NCBI RefSeq assembly: GCF_003130795.1
Contig: NZ_CP029353.1
Coordinates: 1,689,501-1,753,500, forward strand
Length of the DNA stretch: 64,000 nucleotides
Reading direction: 5' to 3'
Source: Azospirillum thermophilum
Lineage (GTDB): Bacteria > Pseudomonadota > Alphaproteobacteria > Azospirillales > Azospirillaceae
Position 1 is the stretch's first letter; each line of letters begins with the position of its first letter. Positions 55,880 through 64,000 of the stretch are shown one piece after another. The notes below the pieces were generated by a model. The model was not told where the DNA came from. It searched no databases and worked only from the letters and a program-made list of their open reading frames with translations. The position numbers and the translations under genes were made by a program.

Positions 55880-56118
55880 CGTCCGGCCCCCGTGAAAGGT
55901 CCGGCGTGAGGTCCGGAGACTGCTCCGGCGGGCCGGATGCGGGCCGTCAGGCCGGCCGGCGCGCGTCGGTGGTCCCGTCCGCAACGGTGCTCCCGGTCAG
56001 GGCTGGCACCACCGGTTCCCGGTCTCCCCGGCTCCCCCCCGAAAGCCAGCGGATCCCGTCCGTTGCAGAGGCCTGTTTCCGCGCGCCCTCGACGGAGCCG
56101 GCCGCGACAGCCGGTCTC

Positions 56119-56505
56119 TCAGGCGACGCCGACGCTGCGGTCGCCGGACGACCGGTCCTCGTCGCGCGCCTTCTTGCTGCTCGAGCTGGGCTGATAGGCC
56201 AGCGCGGCGTGCTCGGCGCAATAGGGCAGACCCGGCAGGGCCTGCTTGCCGCAGAAATGGAAATCCTGGTGCTTGGGGTCGCCGACCGGCCATTTGCACA
56301 TGCGCTCGGTCAAAGCCAGAATCGTCGCCCCGCGCGACGGCTTCTTCTTGATCGGCGACGGGCGGCCCGACAGGCCGAGGCGGTGCGCCTTGCCGATCAC
56401 CGCGTTGCGGGTGATGTCACCCAGCATGTCGGCGATCTCGCTCGCACTCAGGCCCTGGGACCACAGCTCCTTAAGTCGCTGCACCCTTTCATCCGTCCAA
56501 CTCAT
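56119..56505 (-). CDS. gcrA: GcrA cell cycle regulator
   Basis: A 128-residue GcrA homologue. The N-terminal DNA-binding helix-turn-helix reads MSWTDERVQRLKELWSQGLS, ASEIADMLGDITRNAVIGKA and HRLGLSGR. The C-terminal part has CKWPVGDPKHQDFHFCGKQA and CAEHAALAY, matching the RNAP-binding module. GcrA activates promoters that carry CcrM-methylated GANTC sites, a hallmark of alphaproteobacteria. Start ATG 56505. Confidence 0.92.
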   Translation of the reverse strand: MSWTDERVQRLKELWSQGLSASEIADMLGDITRNAVIGKAHRLGLSGRPSPIKKKPSRGATILALTERMCKWPVGDPKHQDFHFCGKQALPGLPYCAEHAALAYQPSSSSKKARDEDRSSGDRSVGVA

Positions 56506-56680
56506 CCCCGCGTACTCCCGATCCGCTGTCTGATGCTTTGGAGCGTCCTTATGGCCTCCGGCCGGACAGCCGTTTTCCATAAGCCGCAACATTTTGTGCC
56601 AGCCGGGGAGGAAGCTACCAGATGACGACTGGAAACGATAGAGGGTTGCGGCAACATTCCTGTGCATAAGTGCGTGGACG

Positions 56681-57577
56681 CTAGGAGTTCAACGCGCCAT
56701 AGACCTCCTCGGCTATCCCCGAAAGGGTTGCCCGGTCGAGGTCGCCCGTAACGGCCAGGGCCAAGCCGTTGTCCCGCCAATAGGCCGCCAGCAGGCCTCC
56801 GTCCTGGGTATAGCGGAAGGCCATCCCCGGGGCATTGGGGGAGGGTCGGATATAGAGGGTGATGCGGCGACCTGCCGCATCCTGATACATCAGTTGCGCG
56901 GCCGGCCCGTCGGCATCGGCCAGCAGCCGCCCCCCGACCAGTTCGTACCCCCGCTTGCCGAGCGGCGGACAGCGGAGCTGCTTGCCGAGGCGCTTGGACA
57001 GCCAGCTCACCAGATGGCTCTCCTGGTCGCCGCCGATCTCGACGGGGTGGCGCACCTCCACCGCGAAGACGCGATGGGCCGACACGGCGTCGGCGACGAA
57101 GGAGGCCGCCGCCACGGCATCGCGCGCGCCCATGCGGTCGCGCAGCAGCCAGCCCGAGGCGCCGCCCGCGACGAAGAGGAGGAGCGAGGCCGCCAGCGCG
57201 GCGCCCCAGACGGCGGGCCTGCGGGCGGGAGGCCGCCCGATCCCCTGCACCGTCCCCTGGCCCATCCCCCGGCCCATCCCCCGGCCCATCCCCTGGCCCG
57301 TCCCCTGGCCCGCCCCGTCCGGCAGGTCCGCCGGCCGGCCGGCGAAGGGCGGGGCCAGCCGCTCCGGCACCGGACGGTCGATCAGGGGACCGAAGGCGGT
57401 GCCGAGCATCGTCCGCTGCGTGCGGTAGCGCTCGAACCGGGCGGCCAGCTCCGGGTTGGCGGCGAGATGTCGTTCCACCGCCTCCAGCCTTTCCTCCGGC
57501 AGCTCGCCGTCCAGCCAGGCATGCAGGTCGGCCTCGGTCACGGGGTCGGTGGGCCGGTCGTCTCGTTCGCTCCCCAT
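56681..57577 (-). CDS. membrane anti-sigma factor of the adjacent ECF sigma factor
   Basis: A 298-residue protein. The N-terminal part HAWLDGELPEERLEAVERHL and LAARFERYRTQRTML is an anti-sigma-like zinc-finger-less cytoplasmic domain. A Gly/Gln/Met/Arg repeat (GTGQGMGRGMGRGMGQGTVQG, in pieces) leads to one membrane helix (VWGAALAASLLLFVAGGASG, about 145-165) and an exported C-terminal domain. ATG 57577 overlaps the sigma gene stop, giving coupling. The repeat corresponds to a tandem DNA repeat of the form GGCCCATCCCC. Confidence 0.88.
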   Translation of the reverse strand: MGSERDDRPTDPVTEADLHAWLDGELPEERLEAVERHLAANPELAARFERYRTQRTMLGTAFGPLIDRPVPERLAPPFAGRPADLPDGAGQGTGQGMGRGMGRGMGQGTVQGIGRPPARRPAVWGAALAASLLLFVAGGASGWLLRDRMGARDAVAAASFVADAVSAHRVFAVEVRHPVEIGGDQESHLVSWLSKRLGKQLRCPPLGKRGYELVGGRLLADADGPAAQLMYQDAAGRRITLYIRPSPNAPGMAFRYTQDGGLLAAYWRDNGLALAVTGDLDRATLSGIAEEVYGALNS

Positions 57578-58131
57578 CACTTGATCCTCCTCACCACCTG
57601 CTCGGTCCCGCCGTCCAGCAGGACGCGCAGCCGTTCCCGCGCCCGGGCCAGCCGCGACATCACGGTCCCGATCGGCACTTCCAGCACCTCCGCCACCTCG
57701 CGGTAGGAGAGGCCTTCCAGACCGGTCAGCAGCAGGATGGTGCGATGCTCCTCCGACAGACGGGCGAAGGCGCGCACGAAGTCGCGCACCGCCCCGCGGT
57801 CCGACGGCTGGGCGCTCAGCGCCAGATCGTCGGCCAGCTCCTCCACCGGGATCTCGGCCCCGCGCCGCCGCCGCCCGCGCACGCCCGAGACATGCAGGTT
57901 GTGCAGGATCGACAGCAGCCAGCCGCCGAGCCGGGACGGATCGCGCAGCGCATGGCGGTTGGCCAGCGCCTTCTCCACGCAATCCTGCACGAGGTCGTCG
58001 GCATCATGCCGGTTGCCGACCAGGGCGGTGGCGTAGCGCCTCAGCCGCGGCACATGCGCGGCGATGGCGCGGTCGTCGATCTCGGGCAAGGGCATGGTCG
58101 GGGCACCGCCGGCGTCGTCTGTCTGCTTCAT
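57577..58131 (-). CDS. ECF RNA polymerase sigma factor
   Basis: A 184-residue sigma-70-family factor with region 2 (LVQDCVEKALANRH, GGWLLSILHNLHVSGVR) and region 4 (FARLSEEHRTILLLTGLEGL, SYREVAEVLEVPIGTVMSRLAR). It would respond to signals released by its membrane anti-sigma factor. GGGAATAAA lies just upstream (58150-58158 on the plus strand as TTTATTCCC), a -35-like element that could be autoregulated. An internal ATG (58095) could be an alternative start. Confidence 0.92.
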   Translation of the reverse strand: MKQTDDAGGAPTMPLPEIDDRAIAAHVPRLRRYATALVGNRHDADDLVQDCVEKALANRHALRDPSRLGGWLLSILHNLHVSGVRGRRRRGAEIPVEELADDLALSAQPSDRGAVRDFVRAFARLSEEHRTILLLTGLEGLSYREVAEVLEVPIGTVMSRLARARERLRVLLDGGTEQVVRRIK

Positions 58132-58179
58132 GGACGACCGGCCGGCCGGTTTATTCCCCGGGCCGCCGGCTCCCGCGGG

Positions 58180-59625
58180 TCAGCCGGGTGTCGAGTAGCC
58201 GGCCTTGCCGTCGAAGTTGCACAGATTCTCGGTCTGGGTGAAGTCGATGCCGGCCTCCGCCAGCCGGCCCAGCAGGTCGACGATATCCGCGTGCTTCGCC
58301 GTGCCGTGGCGGGCCACGAAGCGGCAGCGCCAGTGGTCGGTGCAGAAGACGTCGGCGTTGCCCTCCGGCCAGACCCGCTGCGAGCGGTTGGAGATGCTGG
58401 AGAGGTCCAGCGCCTCGGTGGCGAGCGGGCCGATCAGCCCGGCGAGGTCGGCCGGCGTCCCGCCCGACCATTGCAGGAAGACGTCGACGCCGACGATCTC
58501 CTTGTGGGCGATCGAGCGGGGCGACAGGCGGGGCACGCGGTCGTAATAGGCGGGGTGCGAGGTGGCATAGCCGACGCTGGGCAGCGTCACCGGCATCTGG
58601 CCCAGCCGCTCCACCACCGCCTGGGCGAAGGCCATGGTGCCGGCCCGCACGCGCGACAGCCCGCGGGAGAAGATGTCGGCGGTGTGCACGCCGTCCTCGA
58701 TCGCCTTCAGCCAGGCATTGTGGATCAGCGCCGCCGCGTCGCCCTGCCCGATATGGACCAGCATCATCACCGCGGCCATCAGCAGGCCCGACGGGTTGGC
58801 GATGCCCTGCCCGGCGATCATCGGGGCGGAGCCGTGGATCGCCTCGAACATGGCGCAGGTGTCGCCGATGTTGGCGGAGCCGGCCAGCCCGACCGACCCG
58901 GTGATCTGGGCGGCGATGTCCGACACGATGTCGCCGTAGAGGTTCAGCGTGACGATGACGTCGAACCGCTCCGGCTGGTCGGCCAGCCGGGCGGCGCCGA
59001 TGTCGACGATCAGATGGTCGGCCTTGATCTCCGGATACTCCGTGGCGACCTCGTAGAAGACCTTCAGGAACAGGCCATCCGTCATCTTCATGACGTTGTC
59101 CTTCACGAAGGCCGTCACCTTCTGCCGGTGGTTGCTCCGGGCATAGTCGAAGGCGTAGCGCACGATGCGCTCCGACCCCGGGCGGGAGATCAGCTTGACC
59201 GACTGGATCACGTCGTCGGTCTGGCGATGCTCGATCCCGGCGTAGAGATCCTCCTCGTTCTCGCGGATGATCACCACGTCCATGCGCGGATGGCGCGTGC
59301 GGACGTAGGGATGGTAGGACACGCAGGGCCGGACGTTGGCGAACAGCCCCAGCGTGGTGCGCGCCGTGACGTTCAGCGACTTGTTGCCGTAGCCCTGCGG
59401 CGTGGTGATCGGCCCCTTCAGGAAGACGCGCGTCCGCCGGATGGATCCCCATCCCGATTCGTCGAGGCCGCCGGCATAGCCGCGCCGGTAGACCATCTCG
59501 CCGGCCGGAACCTCCTCCACCTTCAGCCGCGCCCCGGCGGCATTCATCACATACAGCACCGCATCCGTGATCTCTGGCCCGATGCCGTCGCCGCGGGCGA
59601 CCGTGATGGGGGTGATGTCTCGCAT
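58180..59625 (-). CDS. isocitrate dehydrogenase, Thermus-type (long form)
   Basis: A 481-residue isocitrate/isopropylmalate dehydrogenase superfamily enzyme. The core reads ITVARGDGIGPEITDAVLYV, RENEEDLYAGIEHR, VTLNLYGDIVSDIAAQITGS and EAIHGSAPMIAGQGIANPSG. The extra C-terminal domain (about residues 340-481, LATEALDLSSISNRSQRVWP) is the form seen in Thermus and Rickettsia enzymes. It is a different type from icd at 52954-54177. Start ATG 59625 is preferred over an upstream in-frame extension. Confidence 0.88.
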   Translation of the reverse strand: MRDITPITVARGDGIGPEITDAVLYVMNAAGARLKVEEVPAGEMVYRRGYAGGLDESGWGSIRRTRVFLKGPITTPQGYGNKSLNVTARTTLGLFANVRPCVSYHPYVRTRHPRMDVVIIRENEEDLYAGIEHRQTDDVIQSVKLISRPGSERIVRYAFDYARSNHRQKVTAFVKDNVMKMTDGLFLKVFYEVATEYPEIKADHLIVDIGAARLADQPERFDVIVTLNLYGDIVSDIAAQITGSVGLAGSANIGDTCAMFEAIHGSAPMIAGQGIANPSGLLMAAVMMLVHIGQGDAAALIHNAWLKAIEDGVHTADIFSRGLSRVRAGTMAFAQAVVERLGQMPVTLPSVGYATSHPAYYDRVPRLSPRSIAHKEIVGVDVFLQWSGGTPADLAGLIGPLATEALDLSSISNRSQRVWPEGNADVFCTDHWRCRFVARHGTAKHADIVDLLGRLAEAGIDFTQTENLCNFDGKAGYSTPG

Positions 59626-59849
59626 CCACACACTCCGAAGGAACGCGCGACCGTAGACGCAAAGCGGGGTGAAGTTCAATGGCGAGCGCTGGGCCAGGAA
59701 GACGCAGCAGCCGGCGCATCCGGAGGCCGTTCGAAGCAGGCCCGCTCACCCGTCCGGCTGTATGGTGCGGCAGGCACGGCAGGCGGTCCCGGTGCAGAAG
59801 TCCATTGCACAGAGGAATGCGATGAAATTACATTCCGACATGCCAGCCC

Positions 59850-60104
59850 ATGTTTGAGATCCGGTACACGAGCGCTGCGCTGAGAGTGCTCCGCCGCATC
59901 CCGCGGAACACCGCGGACCTGATCCGCCGCAAGGTCGAGGAGGTCGCGGAGGCTCCGCCGGAGGCCCGCAACGTCAAGGCGCTGAAAGGAAGAGACGCAT
60001 ACCGGCTGCGCGTCGGCGACTGGCGCGTCCTATATGAGATCGACAACGGCGTGCTCGTCCTGATCGTCATCGACATCGGTCCCAGAAGGGGCATCCATGA
60101 CTAA
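59850..60104 (+). CDS. RelE/ParE-family toxin
   Basis: An 84-residue protein of the RelE superfamily. It has MFEIRYTSAALRVLRRIPRN, LKGRDAYRLRVGDWRVLYEI and VLIVIDIGPRRGIHD, which match the strand pattern and the conserved RLRVGDWRV Arg-rich motif. RelE toxins cleave mRNA on the ribosome. It overlaps the antitoxin gene by eight bases (60097-60104) and precedes it; this toxin-first order is typical of HigBA-like pairs. Confidence 0.9.
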   Translation: MFEIRYTSAALRVLRRIPRNTADLIRRKVEEVAEAPPEARNVKALKGRDAYRLRVGDWRVLYEIDNGVLVLIVIDIGPRRGIHD

Positions 60105-60465
60105 ACCCGCCCAGATCATCCGCGATCAGAACGGAAATCCCGCCTTTGCGGTGCTGCCCATCGAGGAGTACGAACGGCTGATCGAGGCTGCGGACGAGGC
60201 GGAGGCGATCCGTACCTGCGATGCGTACAGGGCCGACCGGCCGGAGACCTTTCCGGCAGACCTCGCCGACCGGTTGCTGAACGGCGAGAACCCGGTGAAG
60301 GTGTTCCGCGAGTATCGGGGAATGACGCAGAAGCAGCTCGGCGAGGCGGCGAGCGTCAACCAGTCCTATGTTTCGCAAATCGAGGCGGGAGGCCGTGTGG
60401 GTACGATCGAGGTGCTGAAACGGCTGGCGGATGCCCTGGGTGTGGACCTCGACGACCTCGCGTGA
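60097..60465 (+). CDS. antitoxin: Phd-like N-terminus and XRE helix-turn-helix
   Basis: A 122-residue protein. Residues about 1-45 (QIIRDQNGNPAFAVLPIEEYERLIEAADE, in pieces) resemble the N-terminal part of Phd/YefM antitoxins. Residues about 65-120 are an XRE helix-turn-helix (FREYRGMTQKQLGEAASVNQSYVSQIEAGG). It should neutralise the preceding RelE toxin and repress its own operon. The mixed architecture is unusual to see but known in some families. Confidence 0.85.
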   Translation: MTKPAQIIRDQNGNPAFAVLPIEEYERLIEAADEAEAIRTCDAYRADRPETFPADLADRLLNGENPVKVFREYRGMTQKQLGEAASVNQSYVSQIEAGGRVGTIEVLKRLADALGVDLDDLA

Positions 60466-60480
60466 CGTCCGCGACCGGGG

Positions 60481-61674
60481 CTACCGCACCAGCTCCTTCA
60501 TCGCCGCGTCCAGCCCCTCCAGCGTCAGGGGGTACATGCGGCCGTCCAGCAGTTGCTGCAGGATCCGCGTGCTCTCGGAATAGTCCCAGTACTGGCGCGG
60601 GGTCGGGTTCAGCCAGACGGCCTTGCTGTAGACCGACAGCAGCCGCTGCATCCAGACCTGCCCCGCCTCCTCGTTCCAATGCTCGACGCTGCCGCCGGCG
60701 AAGGTGATCTCGTAGGGGCTCATGGCGGCGTCGCCGACGAAGACCAGCTTGTAGTCGGCGGGATAGGTGTGGATGACGTCCCAGGTCGGCGTGCGTTCGG
60801 CATGACGGCGGGAATTGTCCTTCCACACCCCCTCGTAGACGCAGTTGTGGAAGTAGAAGTGCTCCAGGTGCTTGAACTCGCTGCGCGCGGCCGAGAACAG
60901 CTCCTCCACGATCCTGACATGGTCGTCCATCGAGCCGCCGACGTCGAGGAACAGCAGGACCTTCACCGTGTTGTGCCGCTCCGGCACCATCTTCAGGTCG
61001 AGCCAGCCGGCATTGCTGGCGGTGGCGCGGATGGTGCCCGGCAGGTCCAGCTCGCTCGCCGCCCCGGTGCGGGCGAACTTGCGCAGGCGGCGCAGCGCCA
61101 CCTTGATGTTGCGCGTGCCGATCTCCACCGAATCGTCCAGGTTGCGGAACTCGCGCCTGTCCCACACCTTCACCGCCCGGCGGTGGCGGCTCGTCGCCTG
61201 GCCGATGCGCACGCCCTCCGGGTTGTAGCCGTAGGCGCCGAAGGGCGAGGTGCCGGCGGTGCCGATCCATTTCGAGCCGCCCTGGTGCCGGCCCTTCTGC
61301 TCGGCCAGCCGCTGGGCCAGCGTCTCCATCAGCGTCTCCCAGCCGCCCAGCGCCTGGATCTGCTTCTTCTCCTCCTCGGTCAGGAAGCGTTCGGCCAGCT
61401 TGCGCAGCCACTCGTCGGGCAGGTCGACCACCGGCACCTCGTCGCCGCCGGCCCCGGCCCCGCCCTCCAGCCCCTTGAAGACGGTGGCGAAGACGCGGTC
61501 GAAGCGGTCCAGGTTGCGCTCGTCCTTCACCAGACAGGCCCGGCTGAGGTAATAGAACTCCTCGACGCGGAAGGCCGCGATCCCCTGCTTCATCGCCTCC
61601 ATCAGGGTGAGATACTCGGTCAGCGAGACGGGGACGCCGGACTTGCGCAGCTCGAAAAAGAAACTCGTGAACAT
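60481..61674 (-). CDS. CoxE-like VWA domain protein
   Basis: A 397-residue protein with an N-terminal helical region and a VWA domain toward the C-terminus. The metal-site segment reads LLFLDVGGSMDDHVRIVEEL, a DxGGS form of the MIDAS motif seen in CoxE-like proteins. Others are KLVFVGDAAMSPYEITFAGG and WLNPTPRQYWDYSESTRILQ. CoxE-like proteins usually work with a MoxR AAA ATPase to mature a metalloenzyme. No MoxR gene is adjacent here. Start ATG 61674. Confidence 0.87.
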   Translation of the reverse strand: MFTSFFFELRKSGVPVSLTEYLTLMEAMKQGIAAFRVEEFYYLSRACLVKDERNLDRFDRVFATVFKGLEGGAGAGGDEVPVVDLPDEWLRKLAERFLTEEEKKQIQALGGWETLMETLAQRLAEQKGRHQGGSKWIGTAGTSPFGAYGYNPEGVRIGQATSRHRRAVKVWDRREFRNLDDSVEIGTRNIKVALRRLRKFARTGAASELDLPGTIRATASNAGWLDLKMVPERHNTVKVLLFLDVGGSMDDHVRIVEELFSAARSEFKHLEHFYFHNCVYEGVWKDNSRRHAERTPTWDVIHTYPADYKLVFVGDAAMSPYEITFAGGSVEHWNEEAGQVWMQRLLSVYSKAVWLNPTPRQYWDYSESTRILQQLLDGRMYPLTLEGLDAAMKELVR

Positions 61675-61747
61675 GAGCGGACCTTCGCGGGGCGGACCTT
61701 CGGGCGATCTCCGCAAGATGGTAGCGCCGCTCGGGAAAGAACACCAC

Positions 61748-62299
61748 ATGACCGCACTTCTCGACTTCGCCCGCGCGCTGGACTTCGCCGCGCACAAGCA
61801 TATCGACCAGCGCCGCAAGGGGGTGAGGGCCGAGCCCTACGTCAACCACCTGTCCGAGGTCGCGCTGATGGTCGCCGAGGCGACGGAGGGCCAGGACCCC
61901 GTCGCCGTCATCGCCGCCCTGCTGCACGACACGCTGGAGGACACCGACGCCAGCTACGAGGAGATCGAGCGCAACTTCGGGGCGGAGGTCGCCTCGGTCG
62001 TCGCCGAGACCACCGACGACAAGCGGCTGCGCAAGGCCGAGCGCAAGCAGCGCCAGATCGACACCGCCCCGCACGCCTCGCCGCGGGCGAAGCTGGTCAA
62101 GCTGGCCGACAAGGTGTCCAACCTGCGCTCCATGGCGGTCAGCCCGCCGGCCGACTGGCCGCTCAGCCGCAAGGTCGAGTATTTCGAGTGGGCGCACGCC
62201 GTGGTGGCCGGGCTGCGCGGCACCAACGAGCGGCTGGAGGCGCTGTTCGACCGCGCCTATCACGACGGGCTCGCCGCACTGCGCGCCGAGAGCGTCTGA
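61748..62299 (+). CDS. small HD-domain protein, MESH1-like alarmone hydrolase
   Basis: A 183-residue HD phosphohydrolase of the RelA/SpoT hydrolase (small alarmone hydrolase) type. Key motifs are AAHKHIDQRRKG, YVNHLSEVALMVAE, ALLHDTLEDTD (the HDxxED motif) and KLVKLADKVSNLRSMAV. It would hydrolyse (p)ppGpp or, as in some members, NADPH. It has no synthetase, TGS or ACT domain. Start ATG 61748, 73 bases from the divergent CoxE-like gene. Confidence 0.9.
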   Translation: MTALLDFARALDFAAHKHIDQRRKGVRAEPYVNHLSEVALMVAEATEGQDPVAVIAALLHDTLEDTDASYEEIERNFGAEVASVVAETTDDKRLRKAERKQRQIDTAPHASPRAKLVKLADKVSNLRSMAVSPPADWPLSRKVEYFEWAHAVVAGLRGTNERLEALFDRAYHDGLAALRAESV

Positions 62300-62452
62300 C
62301 CATGGAAATGAGCGTGGCCGGCGACCGCCGCCGTTGATCTACCTCACGGTGATTTCATCACGGAAGGCTTATGAAAGAGGGTCTAGGCTTGAAACCGCGT
62401 CCCCGGGGGTCAAGGCACCGGGGACGGAGGCTTCCGGTGAAGGATGCGTGCC

Positions 62453-64000
62453 ATGTCCCTCTCCACCCACCCCGGCTCCACCCAGCCTGGCTCCACCCAG
62501 CCTGGCTCCACTCGGCCCGGCCAGGCCCCGCTTCCTCATGGCACCGACCATGACGAGCCTGTCCGACACCTGTTCGTCAACCGGCCCAAGGTCTATCCGG
62601 CCGACGTCCGCGGCACCTTCCGCCGGCTGAAGTGGGCGGTGCTGGTGCTGCTGCTGGCGGTGTACTACGTCACCCCCTGGATCCGCTGGGAGCGGGGGCC
62701 GGGCATTCCGGACCAGGCGGTGCTGGTCGACATGGTGGGGCGCCGGGCCTACTTCTTCTGGATCGAGATCTGGCCGCAGGAGGTCTATTACCTGACCGGC
62801 CTGCTGATCATCGGCGCCTTCGCCATCTTCTTCGCGACCACGATGTTCGGCCGCGTCTGGTGCGGCTATGCCTGCCCGCAGACGGTGTGGAGCGACCTGT
62901 TCATGTGGGTCGAGCGCCGGATCGAGGGGGCGCGGACCGAGCGCATCCGCCTGGACAAGGCGCCCTGGACCCGCGCCAAGCTGGCGAAGAAGGTGCTGAA
63001 GCATGCGGTGTGGCTGGTCATCGCCCTGCTGACCGGCGGCGCCTGGATCTTCTATTTCAACGACGCGCCGACGCTGGTGGCAGACGCCCTGCGGGGCGAG
63101 GTCGGCAGCGGCGTGCTGCTGTTCACCGGCATCTTCGCCTTCACGACCTATTTCTTCGCCGGCTGGGCGCGCGAGCAGATCTGCATCTATGTCTGCCCCT
63201 GGCGCAGCTACCAGTCGGCCATGGTGGACGAGGACACCTTCCTCGTCACCTACGAGGACTGGCGGGGCGAGGGACGCGCGCCGCTGCGCAAGTCGCAGAG
63301 CTGGGAGGAGCGCAAGGCGGCCGGCCTCGGCGACTGCATCGACTGCAAGCTGTGCGTCCATGTCTGCCCGACCGGCACCGACATCCGCAAGGGCCAGCAG
63401 ATCTCCTGCATCGGCTGCGGCCTGTGCGTCGACGCCTGCAACGAGGTGATGGCCCAGATCGGCCGGCCCGGCGACCTGATCCAGTTCGACACCCAGTCCA
63501 ACCAGATCGCCAAGATCGAGGGGACCGCCGCCCGCGTGCGGCTGGTGCGGCCGCGCACCATCCTCTATTCGCTGATCATGCTGACGGTGGCCGGGCTGAT
63601 GGCGACCGCGCTGGTGCTGCGTCCCACCCTGGACGTCAGCGTGCTGCGCGACCGCGCCCCGCTGTTCGTCACGCTGAGCGGCGGCGACGTGCAGAACGCC
63701 TACACCGTCAAGATCCTGAACAAGACCCACGGCAACCGCAGCTACGAGGTGACGGTGGAAGGCCTGCCGGGCGTCCGCCTTTCGGTCGCCGGCGCCGCGG
63801 AGGGCTCCGCCGGCACCGCTGCCGGAACTCCCGGCGGAAACGACCGGTTGACGCTGGACGCGGCCCCCGATTCGGTAGCAACCTACCGCGTCTTCGCCCG
63901 CCAGCCGGCGGACCGCGTGAAGCCGGGATCGGTCGACGTGACGGTGGTCGCCAGGGATCTGACGACCGGTGAGATCGGGCGGCACAGAAGCGTGTTCATC
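62453..64000 (+). CDS. ccoG: cytochrome c oxidase accessory protein CcoG/FixG, cut by window edge
   Basis: At least 516 residues with no stop before the edge. Start ATG 62453 (GAAGGATG upstream) is followed by an unusual Pro-Gly-Ser-Thr-Gln repeat. Membrane segments (WAVLVLLLAVYYV, YYLTGLLIIGAFAIFFAT, AVWLVIALLTGGAW) and the family motifs FGRVWCGYACPQTVWSDLFM, CIYVCPWRSYQSAMVD follow, then two 4Fe-4S clusters (CIDCKLCVHVCPTG, CIGCGLCVDACNEV). CcoG helps assemble the cbb3-type oxidase by reducing copper. The ccoNOPQ genes would be expected outside the window. Confidence 0.95.
   Translation, partial: MSLSTHPGSTQPGSTQPGSTRPGQAPLPHGTDHDEPVRHLFVNRPKVYPADVRGTFRRLKWAVLVLLLAVYYVTPWIRWERGPGIPDQAVLVDMVGRRAYFFWIEIWPQEVYYLTGLLIIGAFAIFFATTMFGRVWCGYACPQTVWSDLFMWVERRIEGARTERIRLDKAPWTRAKLAKKVLKHAVWLVIALLTGGAWIFYFNDAPTLVADALRGEVGSGVLLFTGIFAFTTYFFAGWAREQICIYVCPWRSYQSAMVDEDTFLVTYEDWRGEGRAPLRKSQSWEERKAAGLGDCIDCKLCVHVCPTGTDIRKGQQISCIGCGLCVDACNEVMAQIGRPGDLIQFDTQSNQIAKIEGTAARVRLVRPRTILYSLIMLTVAGLMATALVLRPTLDVSVLRDRAPLFVTLSGGDVQNAYTVKILNKTHGNRSYEVTVEGLPGVRLSVAGAAEGSAGTAAGTPGGNDRLTLDAAPDSVATYRVFARQPADRVKPGSVDVTVVARDLTTGEIGRHRSVFI

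Noticed and set aside
55880..56118. gene in the 239-base gap between exoD and gcrA
   Set aside because: No open frame with a ribosome site or family similarity; treated as non-coding.
57241..57330. regular repeats resembling a CRISPR array
   Set aside because: The repeats are short (about 11 bases) without unique spacers and lie inside the anti-sigma coding sequence as a Gly/Met/Arg repeat.

Overview
The window is GC-rich (roughly 70%) chromosomal DNA with the gene density, codon bias and gene content of an alphaproteobacterium of the order Rhodospirillales, most likely Azospirillum or a close relative. The support is the set of alphaproteobacterial housekeeping neighbourhoods (aminotransferase-hom, rplM-rpsI, gatCAB-ruvX, pyrB-pyrC-plsY), a GcrA cell-cycle regulator, a class I PHA synthase, a CcoG/FixG protein for cbb3 oxidase assembly, and abundant GGDEF-EAL and PAS-kinase signalling. 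I saw no insertion sequence, prophage or CRISPR array. The species call is inference.

Layout. 0-10 kb: start of homoserine dehydrogenase behind an AlaC-like aminotransferase, a lipoprotein, phaC, a divergent MocR regulator/FMN-binding protein pair, an OmpA-family protein, gamma-carbonic anhydrase, argC, rpsI and rplM. 10-24 kb: hotdog thioesterase, enoyl-CoA hydratase, CoA-binding protein, O-acetylhomoserine sulfhydrylase, an SDR, a TusA/DUF2478-DUF364/DUF1244 run, a DUF4424 protein, a LysR/YeiH pair, moeA, rsgA and tRNA-Ser(GCU). 24-38 kb: PAS histidine kinase, gatB, an uncharacterised overlapping gene pair, gatA, gatC, a GNAT, ruvX, an FTR1 iron permease with a cupredoxin, two GFA proteins with a DUF1127 protein, a GcvA-like LysR, pyrB, a catalytically degenerate pyrC and plsY. 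38-52 kb: hemerythrin, the ergothioneine genes egtB-egtD, a second membrane-anchored SDR, a CHASE-GGDEF-EAL protein with an unknown partner, a PRPP-synthetase-like protein, CorA, a LysM protein and two c-type cytochromes. 52-64 kb: LOG-family hydrolase, icd, small membrane proteins, ExoD, GcrA, an ECF sigma/anti-sigma pair, a second and different type of isocitrate dehydrogenase, a toxin-antitoxin pair, a CoxE-like VWA protein, a small HD alarmone hydrolase and the start of ccoG.

The most important technical observation is that five otherwise normal genes (phaC, the DUF2478-DUF364 gene, the yeiH-linked lysR, moeA and the diheme cytochrome c) each carry one apparent single-base deletion, and each can be repaired by lengthening a G or C run by one base. 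Restoring one base gives each a normal full length. Five such events in 64 kb look like homopolymer under-calling in the assembly rather than real gene loss. Annotations below treat them as one gene each.

Biological candidates worth following are the DUF2478-DUF364 fusion beside TusA, the unknown overlapping gene pair inserted between gatA and gatB, a multi-stem intergenic element upstream of rsgA, perfect dyads upstream of the DUF4424 gene, an antitoxin combining a Phd-like N-terminus with an XRE domain, and two unrelated-type isocitrate dehydrogenases 4 kb apart.
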